From positions 20,832,209-20,896,208 of the forward strand of contig OX424562.1 in the NCBI GenBank assembly GCA_949152475.1: a stretch of 64,000 nucleotides of DNA. Direction: 5' to 3'. This document shows positions 10,840-21,700 of this stretch, in pieces. Under the pieces are notes generated by a model that did no database searches, had not been told where the DNA came from, and was given only the letters and a program-made list of their open reading frames with translations. How positions within the stretch are numbered: position 1 is the stretch's first letter; each line of letters opens with the position of its first letter. Source of the stretch: Terebella lapidaria (taxonomy: Eukaryota; Annelida; Polychaeta; Terebellida; Terebellidae). The translations under genes and the position numbers were made by a program.

Positions 10840-13800
10840 TTATCTGTAGCGGGCCGGTCTGCGTGCATTACGTCTGGGTCGATTTGGTCGTGCAGGCGGG
10901 GGCGTAGCCTCGCTTGTCTCAGGGTCGGAAGATACCACAGGCTTTTGCCTGCGTGTCTTGCGTGCCGGTTTTGGTGTGTCGGAACTTGATCTGTGTGATC
11001 TTTTCCGTTGCCGATGTCGACTTGAGCCGGATGAAGTCGGAGATCGCGATTGACGATCCTGGGTCGTTTGCGAATCAGACTCTGCTGTTTGGTCTGAATC
11101 GGTATGTCGATCTTGGATTGTTACCTCCCAAGGGTAATAGAACTCCTTGAGAAGTCCCATGGGGTCGGGTGACTGTTCTGGGTCGGACTTGCTTGACGAC
11201 GACGTGGGTCGTACAGGGTCGGAGTAAATGTGGGCCGCTTGGTTGTCACCTTCGTATGGCTTGAGCACATCCAGATGAACAACACGAGTGTTCCGAGGGT
11301 TGGAAACCAGGGTGATTCGGTAATCAACCTCGGTTACACGGTCGATGATCCTCCAGGGACCAGTCCAGGGCCGAGCGAACTTATTATTCTGCGTGAGTGG
11401 CAGATAATAATACCGGACCAGTTCGCCTGGTTGAAACTGGGGTCGTGGTTTCGCGTGGGCGTCATAACCCAACTTTTGCCGAATTGCCGCTTTCTCGAGA
11501 TGGTCTTGGGCGAAACCGTGGGCCGTCCTGATGGCTTGCCGCAAATACTCCACATACTCCGGACCACACGGAGGTAGAGGCTCAGGGTCGTAGGTCGGAA
11601 ACATGAGGTCGACTGGCAAGTTACACTCGTGTCCATACACCATCAGATGCGGGGTGCATCCCGTGGACGAGTGTACTGAGGTTCGATAGGCCATTAACAC
11701 ATATGGCAAGTGCAAGTCCCAATCGTTTGCACGATCGCTGACGAACGCACTCAGCATGTTGAGCAATGTCCTGTTGAATCGCTCAACCTGGCCGTCGCTC
11801 TGGGGTCGGTATGGGGTCGTACGAATCTTCTTAGCGCCCAGTAGACGCACAACATGCCGGAACAGGGACGACTCGAACTCAGTACCTTGATCGCTATGGA
11901 CCGCTTTGGGGACACCGTGGTAGACTATCCACCGATTCACCAGGGTGTCGGCAACATTTTTGGCCGTATGTCGCCGTAGCGGAAAAGCGTCAGTGTACTT
12001 CGTAAAGTAGTCCGACACGACTAGTACATACCGATAGCCTCTTCCCGTGACCTTGTGGGTGTCGAGGATGTCCATCGCTATTCTGTCGAACGGCGCTCCT
12101 GTCGGTAGCTGTGTCAGGGGCGATCTTTTTGGGGCCGGTTTACCCTTGCGGGTCACACATTGCGGGCAGCGGGCACACCAGCGGGCGACGTCCAGCGCCA
12201 AGCCGGGCCAGTAGAATCGGCGCCTGACTCTCTCGATGGTACGCTGTATGCCGAGATGTCCGACAATCTTGAGGTCGTGTAGTTGGTGCAAAACTTGTGT
12301 CCTGAGTGCTACGGGGAGCACGGTTTGCACCACAGGCCGTCCAGCAGGGTCGGGTTTTATATGTCGAACTAGCACACCGTCTTGTAACGCCAGGAGGTTC
12401 CAGCGGGAAACAAGTGTTTTTACCTCCTCTCCTTGGCGGGCGACTTCTCGTGAGTCGGGCTTGGTGCCGGCTAGTATCCATTGCCGCACCTTTCCGACGC
12501 TGGGGTCGGCTTGCTGTGCCGCGACAATGTCCTGGGTCGAATAGTCCGAAAGCCACTTTTGTCCATCAAGTGTGGCGTCCAAAGCACGGACTCGAACAAC
12601 TTGGCGTGCCGAAACTAGCTGGGGCAAGACCGGTGATGTTATCGCATCACTGTCCAGGAGGTCTGCCCTTGTCTGGGTCGGAACAACAGTTATCCGACGA
12701 ACTGGAAGTTCTCCGGAACTTGTTTCTGGGTCGGTCGGAGGTGTGACGAGTCGTCCGGGACAGTCTTGGTGTTTGCAACTGTGGCACCGTGACAAGCCGT
12801 CGGCGTTACCGTGTAATTTTCCGGGTCGATGCTCTATCCGAAAGTCATACTGCTGTAGCTTGGCGAGCCACCTAGCGAGCATGCCGTCGGCGTCGCTGTA
12901 GTTTTTCAGCCACCTTAGCGAGCTATGGTCGGTTCGGAGGAGGAATTTCCTACCCCAGAGGTAGTGCCGATAGTGTTGCACCATCTCAACTACTGCCAGT
13001 AGTTCCCGATAGGTGGTGCAATAGTTCCGCTGGGTCCGGGACAGGGTCTTGCTGGCGAACCCGATGGGGATCTCCTTCCCGTTAACCCTTTGTGAGAGGG
13101 CTCCTCCCACAGCAAAGCCGCTTGCATCCGTATCGAGGATGAAGTAGTCCTCCGGATTCTGGGTCGGATGAGCGAGCTTGGGCGCCTTGATGAGGGCGTC
13201 GCGGAGTCGCTGGAAAGCTCGTCGCTGGGCCGGTCCCCAAGTGAAGTGGCATTCACCTCGGGTAAGCGCTACGAGAGGTTCAGCGATCTCAGCGTAGTCC
13301 TTGATGAATCGCCTGTGGTAGTTGGCGAAACCAAGGAAAGCCCTGACGTCGGTGATCTCACACGGGGTCGGCCATTCTCTGATGGCTTTGACTTTGTTGG
13401 GGTCGACTCGGATTCCTTGGCCGCTCACTATGAACCCTAAGTACAAGATTTCCCGTTGGAACAACTCACACTTCTTGGGCTGAAGTTTCAGGCCTGCCGA
13501 TCTGATTCGATCCAGGACCGCTTCCAGGTTTGCGAGTGCCTGATCGAATGTTCTGCCGTAAGCTATCACGTCGTCGAGATAGCACATACACCGGGTCCAC
13601 AAGTAACCACGGAGTATGGTCTCCATAAGCCGTTCGAAGGTTGCCGGGGCGTTGCTAAGGCCGAATGGCATGACCTTAAACTGATAGAGTCCCTTCCTTG
13701 TGGCGAAGGCAGTCTTCGGTCTGTCGCTGGGGTCGACTTCAACCTGCCAGTAGCCAGAGGCCAGGTCTAGGGCCGAGAAGTAGTTGGCGCCTGCCAGGGC

Positions 13801-15225
13801 GTCATGAGTGTCCTGAATGTTGGGCAAGGGATACGAATCCTTGCGGGTGACGTCATTCAGGAGCCGATAGTCGACACAGAAGCGTACTTGTCCGTTCTTC
13901 TTCCGCACGAGCACTACCTGTGCGCTCCAGGGCGAATCGGACGGCTCAATACACCCCAAGCGGAGCATCTTGTCGATCTCCTCGTCGATGATGCTTTGCT
14001 GCGCCTGAGGGACGCGTCGCTGTCGTTGTCGAATTGGGGCCGAGTTGCCGGTGTCGATTCTATGCTGGACGACTTGGGTCCGTCCCAGTTGGCCGTCTGG
14101 GTGCATAAATGTGTCCTGGTATTGGTGAACCAGGTTGGCGCAACGCCGATGCTGTTCCGGCGCTAGTCCGGCGCGATCCACCATTTCCTGTAGATGTGGC
14201 GGTAGGTCGCAGTAGTGACTGGCGTCTACCGTGGCCGGGTCGGGCTCCTCTCCGGGTCGTGGCAGGGCTCCGACGACACTTTCGACAGGGCTTGCTATGG
14301 CGACAGGGTCGGAACGGGTGAGCGTAATGCCGGTATCTGCTGGATTGACTACCGACACCTTTACGCACTGCCGATTCAGGGTCGTAAGTGTTCTCCCCAT
14401 GATGAGGTCGGTTTCCTCGGGAAAGGTCGTAAGTGGCTGGACTATCCTCGGGTGTTGTCGAACTCGAACTCGGGAAGTCGGGACCAGCTCCACTATTGCT
14501 TCGCTGCGTGCGGGGACGGTGACAGCTCGTCGCACGGCCATTCTGACAACATTGGCCTCAATGTCTTTATGGGCGAACAGGATTTCTTTGTGCACCTGTA
14601 TCGTCCCTTCACCGTAATTCACTACAGCGTGAGCTTGCCGAAAAAAGTTCATGCCGAGAATCATGTCGTCATGTATGTCAGCCACACAAAAGGTTACGAC
14701 CATATGGTTAGTTCCGACCTGTATTGAGAGGTCGATCAGTCCATCGATCGGGCTTGACTGTCCGGTGACGTCACGAATAATAGCCGAAGTAGACCGCAAA
14801 TGTCGCTGGTCAGCGGGGACGTGACGTAGCTGATCGCGTCGGAGCAGGGAGATCTGCGCTCCGGAGTCGAGTACAGCCTTTATCGTCTTGTTTCCGACGT
14901 GTACCGGCAACTTCCAGCATTTGTGATTGGTGGCGCTGGAGTTGTTGATGACAGCCGGAATTTCGGGGTCGTCTAGCGGTGGCCGGAAGAGTGTGTGCAG
15001 AGGCGGCAGTTTGGATTCCGGTCCACTCGGAAAAGCGTAGAATCCTCCGTCGTCGGAGATCCACTCGATCTCGGACATGCTGTCCGTTCCGGTGCCGTTG
15101 GCGGTCGGGGGTGACACCCCTTCAGGACGACGGTCTCCACGTGGTGGTCGCTGTGGCCGCGGTGCGGACACCCCTTCATGAAAAGAGGCCGATTTCGGGG
15201 TCGGAGCTTGACATTTTGTACACAC
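10840..15225 (-). CDS. pol: Pol polyprotein of the Ty3/gypsy element (1461 aa)
   Basis: The domains run in Ty3/gypsy order. An aspartic protease has the active site DSGA at about 120-123. Reverse transcriptase includes RFCVDYRLLN near 448 and the catalytic YLDD at 549-552. RNase H starts at FILDTDASG near 695. Integrase follows, with an HHCC zinc domain (H983 and H990, then CPQC at 1020-1023) and a DDE core with D1052, D1112 and E1148 (D-x59-D-x35-E). A GPY/F-like segment lies downstream and the tail is basic and Ser/Arg-rich. The frame lies in a different reading frame from gag, and the first Met is 147 bases past the gag stop, so the true translation start may lie upstream and use the recoding common in this family. 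The N-terminus spans a 54 bp-spaced repeat that matches the polypurine tract. Confidence 0.95.
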   Translation of the reverse strand: MCTKCQAPTPKSASFHEGVSAPRPQRPPRGDRRPEGVSPPTANGTGTDSMSEIEWISDDGGFYAFPSGPESKLPPLHTLFRPPLDDPEIPAVINNSSATNHKCWKLPVHVGNKTIKAVLDSGAQISLLRRDQLRHVPADQRHLRSTSAIIRDVTGQSSPIDGLIDLSIQVGTNHMVVTFCVADIHDDMILGMNFFRQAHAVVNYGEGTIQVHKEILFAHKDIEANVVRMAVRRAVTVPARSEAIVELVPTSRVRVRQHPRIVQPLTTFPEETDLIMGRTLTTLNRQCVKVSVVNPADTGITLTRSDPVAIASPVESVVGALPRPGEEPDPATVDASHYCDLPPHLQEMVDRAGLAPEQHRRCANLVHQYQDTFMHPDGQLGRTQVVQHRIDTGNSAPIRQRQRRVPQAQQSIIDEEIDKMLRLGCIEPSDSPWSAQVVLVRKKNGQVRFCVDYRLLNDVTRKDSYPLPNIQDTHDALAGANYFSALDLASGYWQVEVDPSDRPKTAFATRKGLYQFKVMPFGLSNAPATFERLMETILRGYLWTRCMCYLDDVIAYGRTFDQALANLEAVLDRIRSAGLKLQPKKCELFQREILYLGFIVSGQGIRVDPNKVKAIREWPTPCEITDVRAFLGFANYHRRFIKDYAEIAEPLVALTRGECHFTWGPAQRRAFQRLRDALIKAPKLAHPTQNPEDYFILDTDASGFAVGGALSQRVNGKEIPIGFASKTLSRTQRNYCTTYRELLAVVEMVQHYRHYLWGRKFLLRTDHSSLRWLKNYSDADGMLARWLAKLQQYDFRIEHRPGKLHGNADGLSRCHSCKHQDCPGRLVTPPTDPETSSGELPVRRITVVPTQTRADLLDSDAITSPVLPQLVSARQVVRVRALDATLDGQKWLSDYSTQDIVAAQQADPSVGKVRQWILAGTKPDSREVARQGEEVKTLVSRWNLLALQDGVLVRHIKPDPAGRPVVQTVLPVALRTQVLHQLHDLKIVGHLGIQRTIERVRRRFYWPGLALDVARWCARCPQCVTRKGKPAPKRSPLTQLPTGAPFDRIAMDILDTHKVTGRGYRYVLVVSDYFTKYTDAFPLRRHTAKNVADTLVNRWIVYHGVPKAVHSDQGTEFESSLFRHVVRLLGAKKIRTTPYRPQSDGQVERFNRTLLNMLSAFVSDRANDWDLHLPYVLMAYRTSVHSSTGCTPHLMVYGHECNLPVDLMFPTYDPEPLPPCGPEYVEYLRQAIRTAHGFAQDHLEKAAIRQKLGYDAHAKPRPQFQPGELVRYYYLPLTQNNKFARPWTGPWRIIDRVTEVDYRITLVSNPRNTRVVHLDVLKPYEGDNQAAHIYSDPVRPTSSSSKSDPEQSPDPMGLLKEFYYPWEVTIQDRHTDSDQTAESDSQTTQDRQSRSPTSSGSSRHRQRKRSHRSSSDTPKPARKTRRQKPVVSSDPETSEATPPPARPNRPRRNARRPARYR

Positions 15226-15232
15226 CCCTTCA
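15114..15232 (-). repeat. Three polypurine-tract-like words spaced 54 bp apart at the start of pol
   Basis: The element-sense word TGAAGGGGTGT occurs at 15222-15232, 15168-15178 and 15114-15124, exactly 54 bases apart each time. The same 11 bases form the polypurine tract beside the 3' LTR (6085-6095). In the pol frame the repeat gives a Glu-Gly-Val every 18 residues; the intervening sequence is not clearly repeated. Central or extra polypurine tracts are known in some retroelements as second primers of plus-strand synthesis; whether these act so is unknown. Confidence 0.75.
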
Positions 15233-15371
15233 AGGAGCTGAGGTGTGGGCTGGGCCGGCTGTGGGGTCGTTATTGGTGTCGTTACCGGTACAGTAGTCGT
15301 GACAACCGCAGATGTGGAGCGGGGAACGTTGTCCTGTTGTCTGGAAGGTCCTTGCTCCTCAGCACCTTCCC

Positions 15372-17951
15372 CTACTGGTTTGACGACGGGGTCGGAGGTG
15401 TTGGTGGGGCCGGTTTAGTTTGGTTACCGGTTTGGTTAGGTACTGACAACACTTGAGCTGTCCTTCTGTCAGTACCGGGACCATTGGGCCGAAATGCTAG
15501 CGGTTTCATGCCGTTACGTACTAGCACATCCTTAAGCCGAAAGCATCGCATCCAGCGATGGCCGGGCTTCTTGCAAAAGAAGCAAACCATGGGTCGTCCG
15601 GGTTGCGGGGGTCGATCACCTTTCATCGGGGCCGTTGTTCGTAGGACAGAGAAGATAGCCGTTTCCTCGCACAGTCCATTCTCGTCACTAAGGACGCACT
15701 GGAAGGCTTCAGCCACCCACTCGCGTGAGCTGGTTGGCACTGAGTGTTCGTCGCAACCTTGTAGGCCGGTAGTGTCACTGTCCGCGGGGTCGTAGTAGGC
15801 CGCAATTTGCTCTGGGGTTAGTGTTTCCCCCTGAGTGACTTGTCCCATGGCACAGGACAGTTCCTCATTGACAGGGTCGTCTTCCGCGTATCCGCTGGCG
15901 GAAATGTCAGCACGTCGTGTGCCTCGATGTCGATCTCTGGCTGTCCTCTGTTGACGACTCTCTACCTTGAGAACGGCCGTAAGTGCCTCACTGTAACTGT
16001 TAAAAGTGAGGGCACACAGTTTATCGGCAATGGGGTCGGGTTGGCCGTTCACGAATTGCGCAATTACAGTTCGTTGCCGCGACGTTGGCGTAACGTCGTC
16101 GAACACTTGCTCCGCCAGGGCCTGGAGTCGCTCCATGTAGTGTTCCGCGTCCTCTTTTCGTTCCCGCTTGAGGAACGGGAAATCGTCCCGTTTGGACTGT
16201 CGACGGGGCTCGGGTTCCCAGCCCTCTAGGAGTTGGCGACGGAACTCTCCCCAGGGAGTTGCGACCGGGATATTGAGAGCTAGCGCTTCAGCGCGGCCGC
16301 GTAGCGTGCTCCGGAAGGTCGTCGTCTTGTTGAGGTCGGAGTAAGTAAAGGCCGCAGCGAATTGTTCGAAACTCCGAACGTATTGAGTGAGATTGCCCTC
16401 CTTAAAGGTCGCACGCCATTGAGCCATCTTAGCCGTAGCCAACGTTTGGGGCTCAGACGTGAGTCTCTGTGGCGTGGGCGTGTCAACACTCACCGCAACT
16501 GGTGTAGTCGCTGTAGTGGCCGTCGGAGTCGGAACAGCCGAAGTCGCCGGAGCCGTCGTATCTGGGCCGATCGGGGTCGCGTTAGCGGGGGCGGTCGGTG
16601 CTGTCGTCGCGGAGACGGCGAGCGATGCGGCGGGTGGTGCCGTCGTGTGGCTGGGGTCGTGTGGTGCTTGTGCAGCGGGGGCCGGTTGACTGTATGGAGG
16701 CGTCACCCATGGTATCCCGACTGAGGGTGGGAATACAGCCGGTGGTGGATATCGGTATACCGATCCATCCGGGCATACACCATGGTACACTAATCCGGGT
16801 TGTGTACCATGATAGCCGGTGTCAGCGATCACGCTGGGAACGCCACCATATCCAGGCGGTGGGTTCGCGTAGCCGACATGCGGTGAATAGTATCCGACAG
16901 CTACTCCATTTGGAACACCGCTTGTTGCGCCAGGGTATCCGACTGGCGGTACACCATATCCGTTGGTGTTTCCGACTGATTGTGAGATCGGAGGTCCGAT
17001 CATTTGCACAACACTTTCTGCCGGAGCAGACACAACTTGATCTTGCGACGGATCGAAGCGCGGTTGTTCTCCGGTAGTCGGCGATGGTCGGTGCGTGGTC
17101 GGCGCGGGAGCGCGTGTGTCGGAAGTCGGCGTGTCGGGGTCGCAGGGTCGGCGACTTGATGTCGAGGGTGCTTGTCGGGGTCGCGCTTGTCGCATGGTGG
17201 CGCGAGGTTCCGCCGTTGTGTCGCTGGGTCGTTGTTGTCGTAGCGGCGTCGCGATCCGGGTAGCGGTCGTCATCAGGATGTCTTCGGATGTCGCACCCGT
17301 CTGGCTGGGTCGTGTGTACTCTACCACCGTAGGCTCGGTCGGTATGCGTGAGTACATTTCTGGCGCGGGGCCGTGTTGTCTCGGCGTCATGGACGGCGCC
17401 AGGGGTCGATTGGCCGAATAAGCGTTCGGCGGGGTCGATTCCGGAACATTGTCAGACTGACAAACCCACTGTCGTATCCGAGAGTTACTTGGTGGGTGCG
17501 TAACCATTGACGTGTCTATGGTTACCGGCCGAACGTCCATTGCTAATTGTTCTGGGTCGATATCACAATCTACGCTCGCTCTTTGACGTGAGCGCGTATA
17601 GTTTCTGTCGGCAAAGTCACTTTTCTGGGTCGCTCTAGCCGGCGTGGCCGAGTACGCTCTAGCGTGCGCACGCAGAATGTCACTTACTGTATGTGACGGG
17701 TCGAGCGGGTCTTCGTCTAGGAACTCCTGCACCAGGTCGGTAGGCGGCGAAAACGATCTCAGGGACGAATGGTCGCCAATGGAGTCGAAAAGGCCGGACG
17801 GTTGTTGCTCCTGCGACAGTGGAACTGTATCGCTCATGGCGACTGAGCGAGGGCCGGAAGGTCGGAAGGCCGAATTCGGATTGATCGTCACTTCATCATC
17901 CGTAGGGTCGAGTGGCTCACCGCGGGAGGCTCCCGGGGCCAATGCCATCAA
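15372..17951 (-). CDS. gag: Gag polyprotein of the Ty3/gypsy element (859 aa)
   Basis: The N-terminal half is Pro/Ser/Thr-rich, with a Tyr/Gly/Pro-rich part at about 310-400. Residues of about 510-650 match the retrotransposon Gag capsid pattern (KMAQWRATFKEGNL, then WGEFRRQLLEGW and a following helix-rich part). A CCHC zinc knuckle lies near the C-terminus: C790, C793, H798 and C803, in the spacing CX2CX4HX4C. This is the nucleocapsid RNA-binding motif. The frame starts at the first Met, 62 bases inside the 5' LTR boundary. Gag assembles the cytoplasmic particle in which the element RNA is copied. At 859 residues it is longer than most gypsy Gag proteins. Confidence 0.9.
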   Translation of the reverse strand: MMALAPGASRGEPLDPTDDEVTINPNSAFRPSGPRSVAMSDTVPLSQEQQPSGLFDSIGDHSSLRSFSPPTDLVQEFLDEDPLDPSHTVSDILRAHARAYSATPARATQKSDFADRNYTRSRQRASVDCDIDPEQLAMDVRPVTIDTSMVTHPPSNSRIRQWVCQSDNVPESTPPNAYSANRPLAPSMTPRQHGPAPEMYSRIPTEPTVVEYTRPSQTGATSEDILMTTATRIATPLRQQRPSDTTAEPRATMRQARPRQAPSTSSRRPCDPDTPTSDTRAPAPTTHRPSPTTGEQPRFDPSQDQVVSAPAESVVQMIGPPISQSVGNTNGYGVPPVGYPGATSGVPNGVAVGYYSPHVGYANPPPGYGGVPSVIADTGYHGTQPGLVYHGVCPDGSVYRYPPPAVFPPSVGIPWVTPPYSQPAPAAQAPHDPSHTTAPPAASLAVSATTAPTAPANATPIGPDTTAPATSAVPTPTATTATTPVAVSVDTPTPQRLTSEPQTLATAKMAQWRATFKEGNLTQYVRSFEQFAAAFTYSDLNKTTTFRSTLRGRAEALALNIPVATPWGEFRRQLLEGWEPEPRRQSKRDDFPFLKRERKEDAEHYMERLQALAEQVFDDVTPTSRQRTVIAQFVNGQPDPIADKLCALTFNSYSEALTAVLKVESRQQRTARDRHRGTRRADISASGYAEDDPVNEELSCAMGQVTQGETLTPEQIAAYYDPADSDTTGLQGCDEHSVPTSSREWVAEAFQCVLSDENGLCEETAIFSVLRTTAPMKGDRPPQPGRPMVCFFCKKPGHRWMRCFRLKDVLVRNGMKPLAFRPNGPGTDRRTAQVLSVPNQTGNQTKPAPPTPPTPSSNQ

Positions 17952-18012
17952 TGCCGGTCAGGTCTGGGTCGATAATCCGAGACTAGCTCAGATCCTGGTC
18001 GAACGGCGCCAA
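17952..18012 (-). promoter_or_regulatory. Short leader with primer-binding site
   Basis: Immediately inside the 5' LTR, in element sense, the sequence reads TTGGCGCCGTTCGACCA (17996-18012). TGGCGCC-type starts are typical of tRNA primer-binding sites in LTR elements. I cannot assign the tRNA with confidence. The leader before the gag Met is very short (61 bases). Confidence 0.7.
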
Positions 18013-18746
18013 TGTGAAGAATATCGTTCACGGCCGATATCAAGCCGGTTTAACTGGGTCGTCGTGTGATACAATAAGCCGGCAGTTTCAATTTAACTGT
18101 TTATTGTGGTGATAAAGACTGATGATCAATCACGCACAATCAGGGTCGCACTCTCACCTACGTCGGGTGATATCCCAGTCTATGTTTCTATATCCCTAGT
18201 ATAGTCCTTTATACAACTTGCACATATATCCGATAGATTATATATATTAATATCGACAGTCTCACAGGAGCTTCTTGTATATACGTCCTGCCACTGGGAT
18301 TTACACTACACTTCTGCGCAGTAAAGCGGGGCCGAGGGACCATGTGGCTGTGTAATTTCCCGCCAAGTGTAAGCGGTGTTGTGATAGGTTGAATGTGTGG
18401 TGCAATGCGCTGATGTCACCGGGAAAGTGGGTTTCCCCGGCTCGTGTCAATACTTGGAATGCCTGTATGTGTGCACGTGATGTATGGAGTATGTGTGTCA
18501 AGTTCTATGTTTAGAAGTCAGTGCATGTGAAGGTCAAGGTCGAGTAAACGGGGCCGAGTGTACTGAGCTAGCGGGGCCGCAGGTGCGTGGTTTGACCTGT
18601 GTATGTAACCATGACTACATGGAATTTATGCTTGTGATCGTATAGTGTGTACTTGTCCTGTATGTAGGTCATGTAGAATGAATGTTTGTTGTGGAAATGT
18701 GTAGTGCGCGGGAGGGACGGGAGTAACAGTCGCTAAAATTACTACA
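18013..18746 (-). repeat. 5' LTR of the Ty3/gypsy element
   Basis: This is the direct-repeat partner of 5349-6082, same length and identical by eye. It should carry the element's promoter and polyadenylation signals; on the minus strand I did not pick a single TATA box with confidence. The right target-site duplication GTAG follows at 18747-18750. Confidence 0.95.
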
Positions 18747-18750
18747 GTAG

Positions 18751-21700
18751 CCTATGCAGCATTCTGGTTCTCAACTGAATACCTCTATCAATACTTGACA
18801 ATGCTCTGCTCAATGGATTTGCACATTTAATGTGTGCGATATTCCAGGGAAAAGATGTGTTCAGCTGAAAAAAACTATCTGCAAGAGTTTATTTATACGA
18901 CCCCTGTCTCTATTCGACCATTATACGCACTTTCGCGATATGATGTGCGCATTTCATATGCGCAACTTAAGTGAAACACCGCTAATAGCTATGACACAAA
19001 TGGCGAAAAAACTTTTGGAATTCCTGAAATATTATTTGTACATGTGGGAAAATAAATCCTAGACCCTCAGCCCACTTGTGGTACCACAGGTTAAAATATA
19101 GTTTTCCATGGGGCCTCCCATTTAACAGGAGTGTATGGCGTCCTTTCAATGGAAACACGAGAGCAATACTCTTAAAGCGTGTCATATCTATTGTAGCTCA
19201 CAAAAAATGACTGTAACAGTGACTATAACAGTGACTCTTGAGTGACTTTATGCTCGGTGAAATTGAAGAAGCAACCCAACCCAACCAGAAACCAGTGTAT
19301 TTTGTTTTCGTTATCCATCTCTCATATGAATCACGACTCTATAAATGTATAATAATCCTCTTTACTCGGATAGTGTGACTATAGAACCGTCTGTTTGTTT
19401 ATTGTGTATGTGTCTCATATCTCATACATCTTGCCTTGGTAGTTTAGAGATCAGCTGGGTGGAATACAGAGCGACTCCTCATAACACAAAAATAAATACC
19501 GACCAATTTATGGGCAGTTAAAAAGCATTCAGCAGGCATCTCATATGTTGCCATGATTCCTCACCTACGTCGTCAATCAGTAATGGGTGTATCGCCCTCC
19601 GCTACAACTGATACATGACATTGAGTCGGACATTTAAAGTCTTTCCTCACCCGAATACTGATGTCCCAACCAATTACAGGAACTGACCCTCTGGCGTTCA
19701 AGTACATAATTACCCTCCCATAGCAATTTGCTTGGCTCCCTGACCATTAACGAAGCTACCAAAAATTGTCCACAAAGTAATTCAACAAGATAATGAGAAT
19801 GATCTGAAACTTGTACTATGAATCCCTTGAATTGTATAGAAACTTGTACAATGTTTAATAGAATTGTATAGTATATGATTTCCACGGGTTGTACTACATT
19901 GTCATTTTGAAAGACGTTATAAGTAAGACACATGCACCAATGTGCTGGCAAAAATTTTTTACATATCATATGTTATCGACTGACTCAGTTTTTTTGGCAC
20001 AACTATGTTAATATTACTTGAAACAAATTATCATTTCAAATTAAATTTTCTGATACAACTGGGTTTTGAGATGAATTCTATTCCAAGTGGGGCATGGAAA
20101 ATGTTCCAATATATTTGACAAATCATTGAACATTTTATCTAAATATTTGAGTGAAGGAAGGTATCAGGTTGATAAGCTAGTAACAGAGAGTACAGTGCTT
20201 ATTTCAGTACTGAGTGGGTGCATACCAACATCAATGAGACGTGGAATATTGTGTTTTTCTTTCATGCAAACACATGCTGACAAATCTAGATTATTGCTTC
20301 GAATTATTGCATCAAATTAAGATTTCCGAAATTGTCACGAAGTAAAGAGCTGACTTGTTTCCTGTGTTGTGTCTACTTTCATAATCATCAACCGGTAAGG
20401 CCTAAAAAAATATTTTTTTTTGGTGCCACAGTTTCTCGTCCCCGCCGCCTGTGTTCAAAGCAGCCTCCCGGATTTTTTTATTTGCGAATCTCAAATAAAA
20501 AATAAAAAGTGTTCCCGCCCCTATTTTGAGGATAGTGAATGATCGAGAAACCGAATCACAGCATGCAACTTAGGCATATATTTAACGTACCTCCTTGTTT
20601 TCACTCTCCGCCAAATGAGACAAAGACGCTACCAGTTTTCAAAAACAGTTATTCTATGTGGTTACATGTATGTAATAATACATATACAATTGTGATCAAG
20701 GATTGATTCACTTTATTCCTCATGTCATACTTCAACTGCGATTGCGATTAATATTTTACTTGGAAGCCATTTGTACTTGAACATATTTGACCTTTAATGT
20801 TTTGACATTCAAGCATTTTTTTTTTGGCTTCCGCAGTAGAACATATACTTATTCGGCGACGTCATCAAACGCTTACAAGTTATTTTTTGTGAGTGCCGAT
20901 GGACACGAGATATGTATGCTTGTTGCATAAAATACATACTTTACATACTTTTACATATATTCTGATGTGGATTAGATACATTTGTCAGAGCAGAAGCATA
21001 ATATACTTATATCAATCGCTTCCCTTCGGTCCTGTGGTGGCAAGTCCTTATTTATCAGATGCCACGGACAATTAATCAAGTACAAGTCGATGACAGCTTT
21101 CAAAACACCAACGATGCTTATTTGCCTTCCAGCCTCAGGTATTACTACATACGTCAGCACAACGATACTTCCGGTGCACCTGGCAACGTCGAAGAGAAAC
21201 CAGGATGAGTGGGTTATAGGGGCCTGCAGTTCCGTCAACCTCTGTCGAACCCCCTCTCAATATCCGTGACAGGCAACCGCTTCACACCAAACGGCAACAC
21301 ATGATAGGTCAACAACTAATTAAGTTACTTTCGCTGAGTTAGATCATGCGATTCTAGTGATACTTTTATGTATAGCTTCAGAGAGGTTAATGCATGTAAT
21401 AGTAATAATGCACTGTAATGCACAGTAACAATGGTGATAGAACATTGTACTTGATAAAGCGATTGTCCAAGGCAAAACCTGTTCTTATGCGCTTGACATA
21501 AAAGAGTACAGAAATATATGTATATAAATAAAAAAAAAAATATGTAAGGTACCTGATGAGTAGATTCGACATGGCTAAAACAAAGCCGTAGATTGAGAGC
21601 AAGAGAAACATTCAGAATTATAGAATGGAAAATGTGTTAAGATCCAGAGGCTTTGGGCAGCAGAGCTAAAGTCACAGTCTCTGCAATGCTTGAGGTGGAT

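Larger units (their letters stand above)
5349..18746 (-). mobile_element. Ty3/gypsy LTR retrotransposon, apparently whole, 13.4 kb
   Basis: The element lies on the minus strand. Two 734 bp LTRs (18013-18746 is 5', 5349-6082 is 3') start TG and end CA and are identical as far as I can see by eye. A 4 bp target duplication GTAG flanks it (5345-5348 and 18747-18750). In element order the parts are 5' LTR, primer-binding site, gag, pol, a 1.45 kb gap, a 932-codon third gene, an untranslated stretch with a polypurine tract, and 3' LTR. Pol has the order protease, reverse transcriptase, RNase H, integrase, which is the Ty3/gypsy (Metaviridae) order. It looks whole, with no obvious break in the three long frames. 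Identical LTRs suggest a very recent insertion. At 13.4 kb it is much longer than a typical 5-8 kb gypsy element. Confidence 0.95.
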
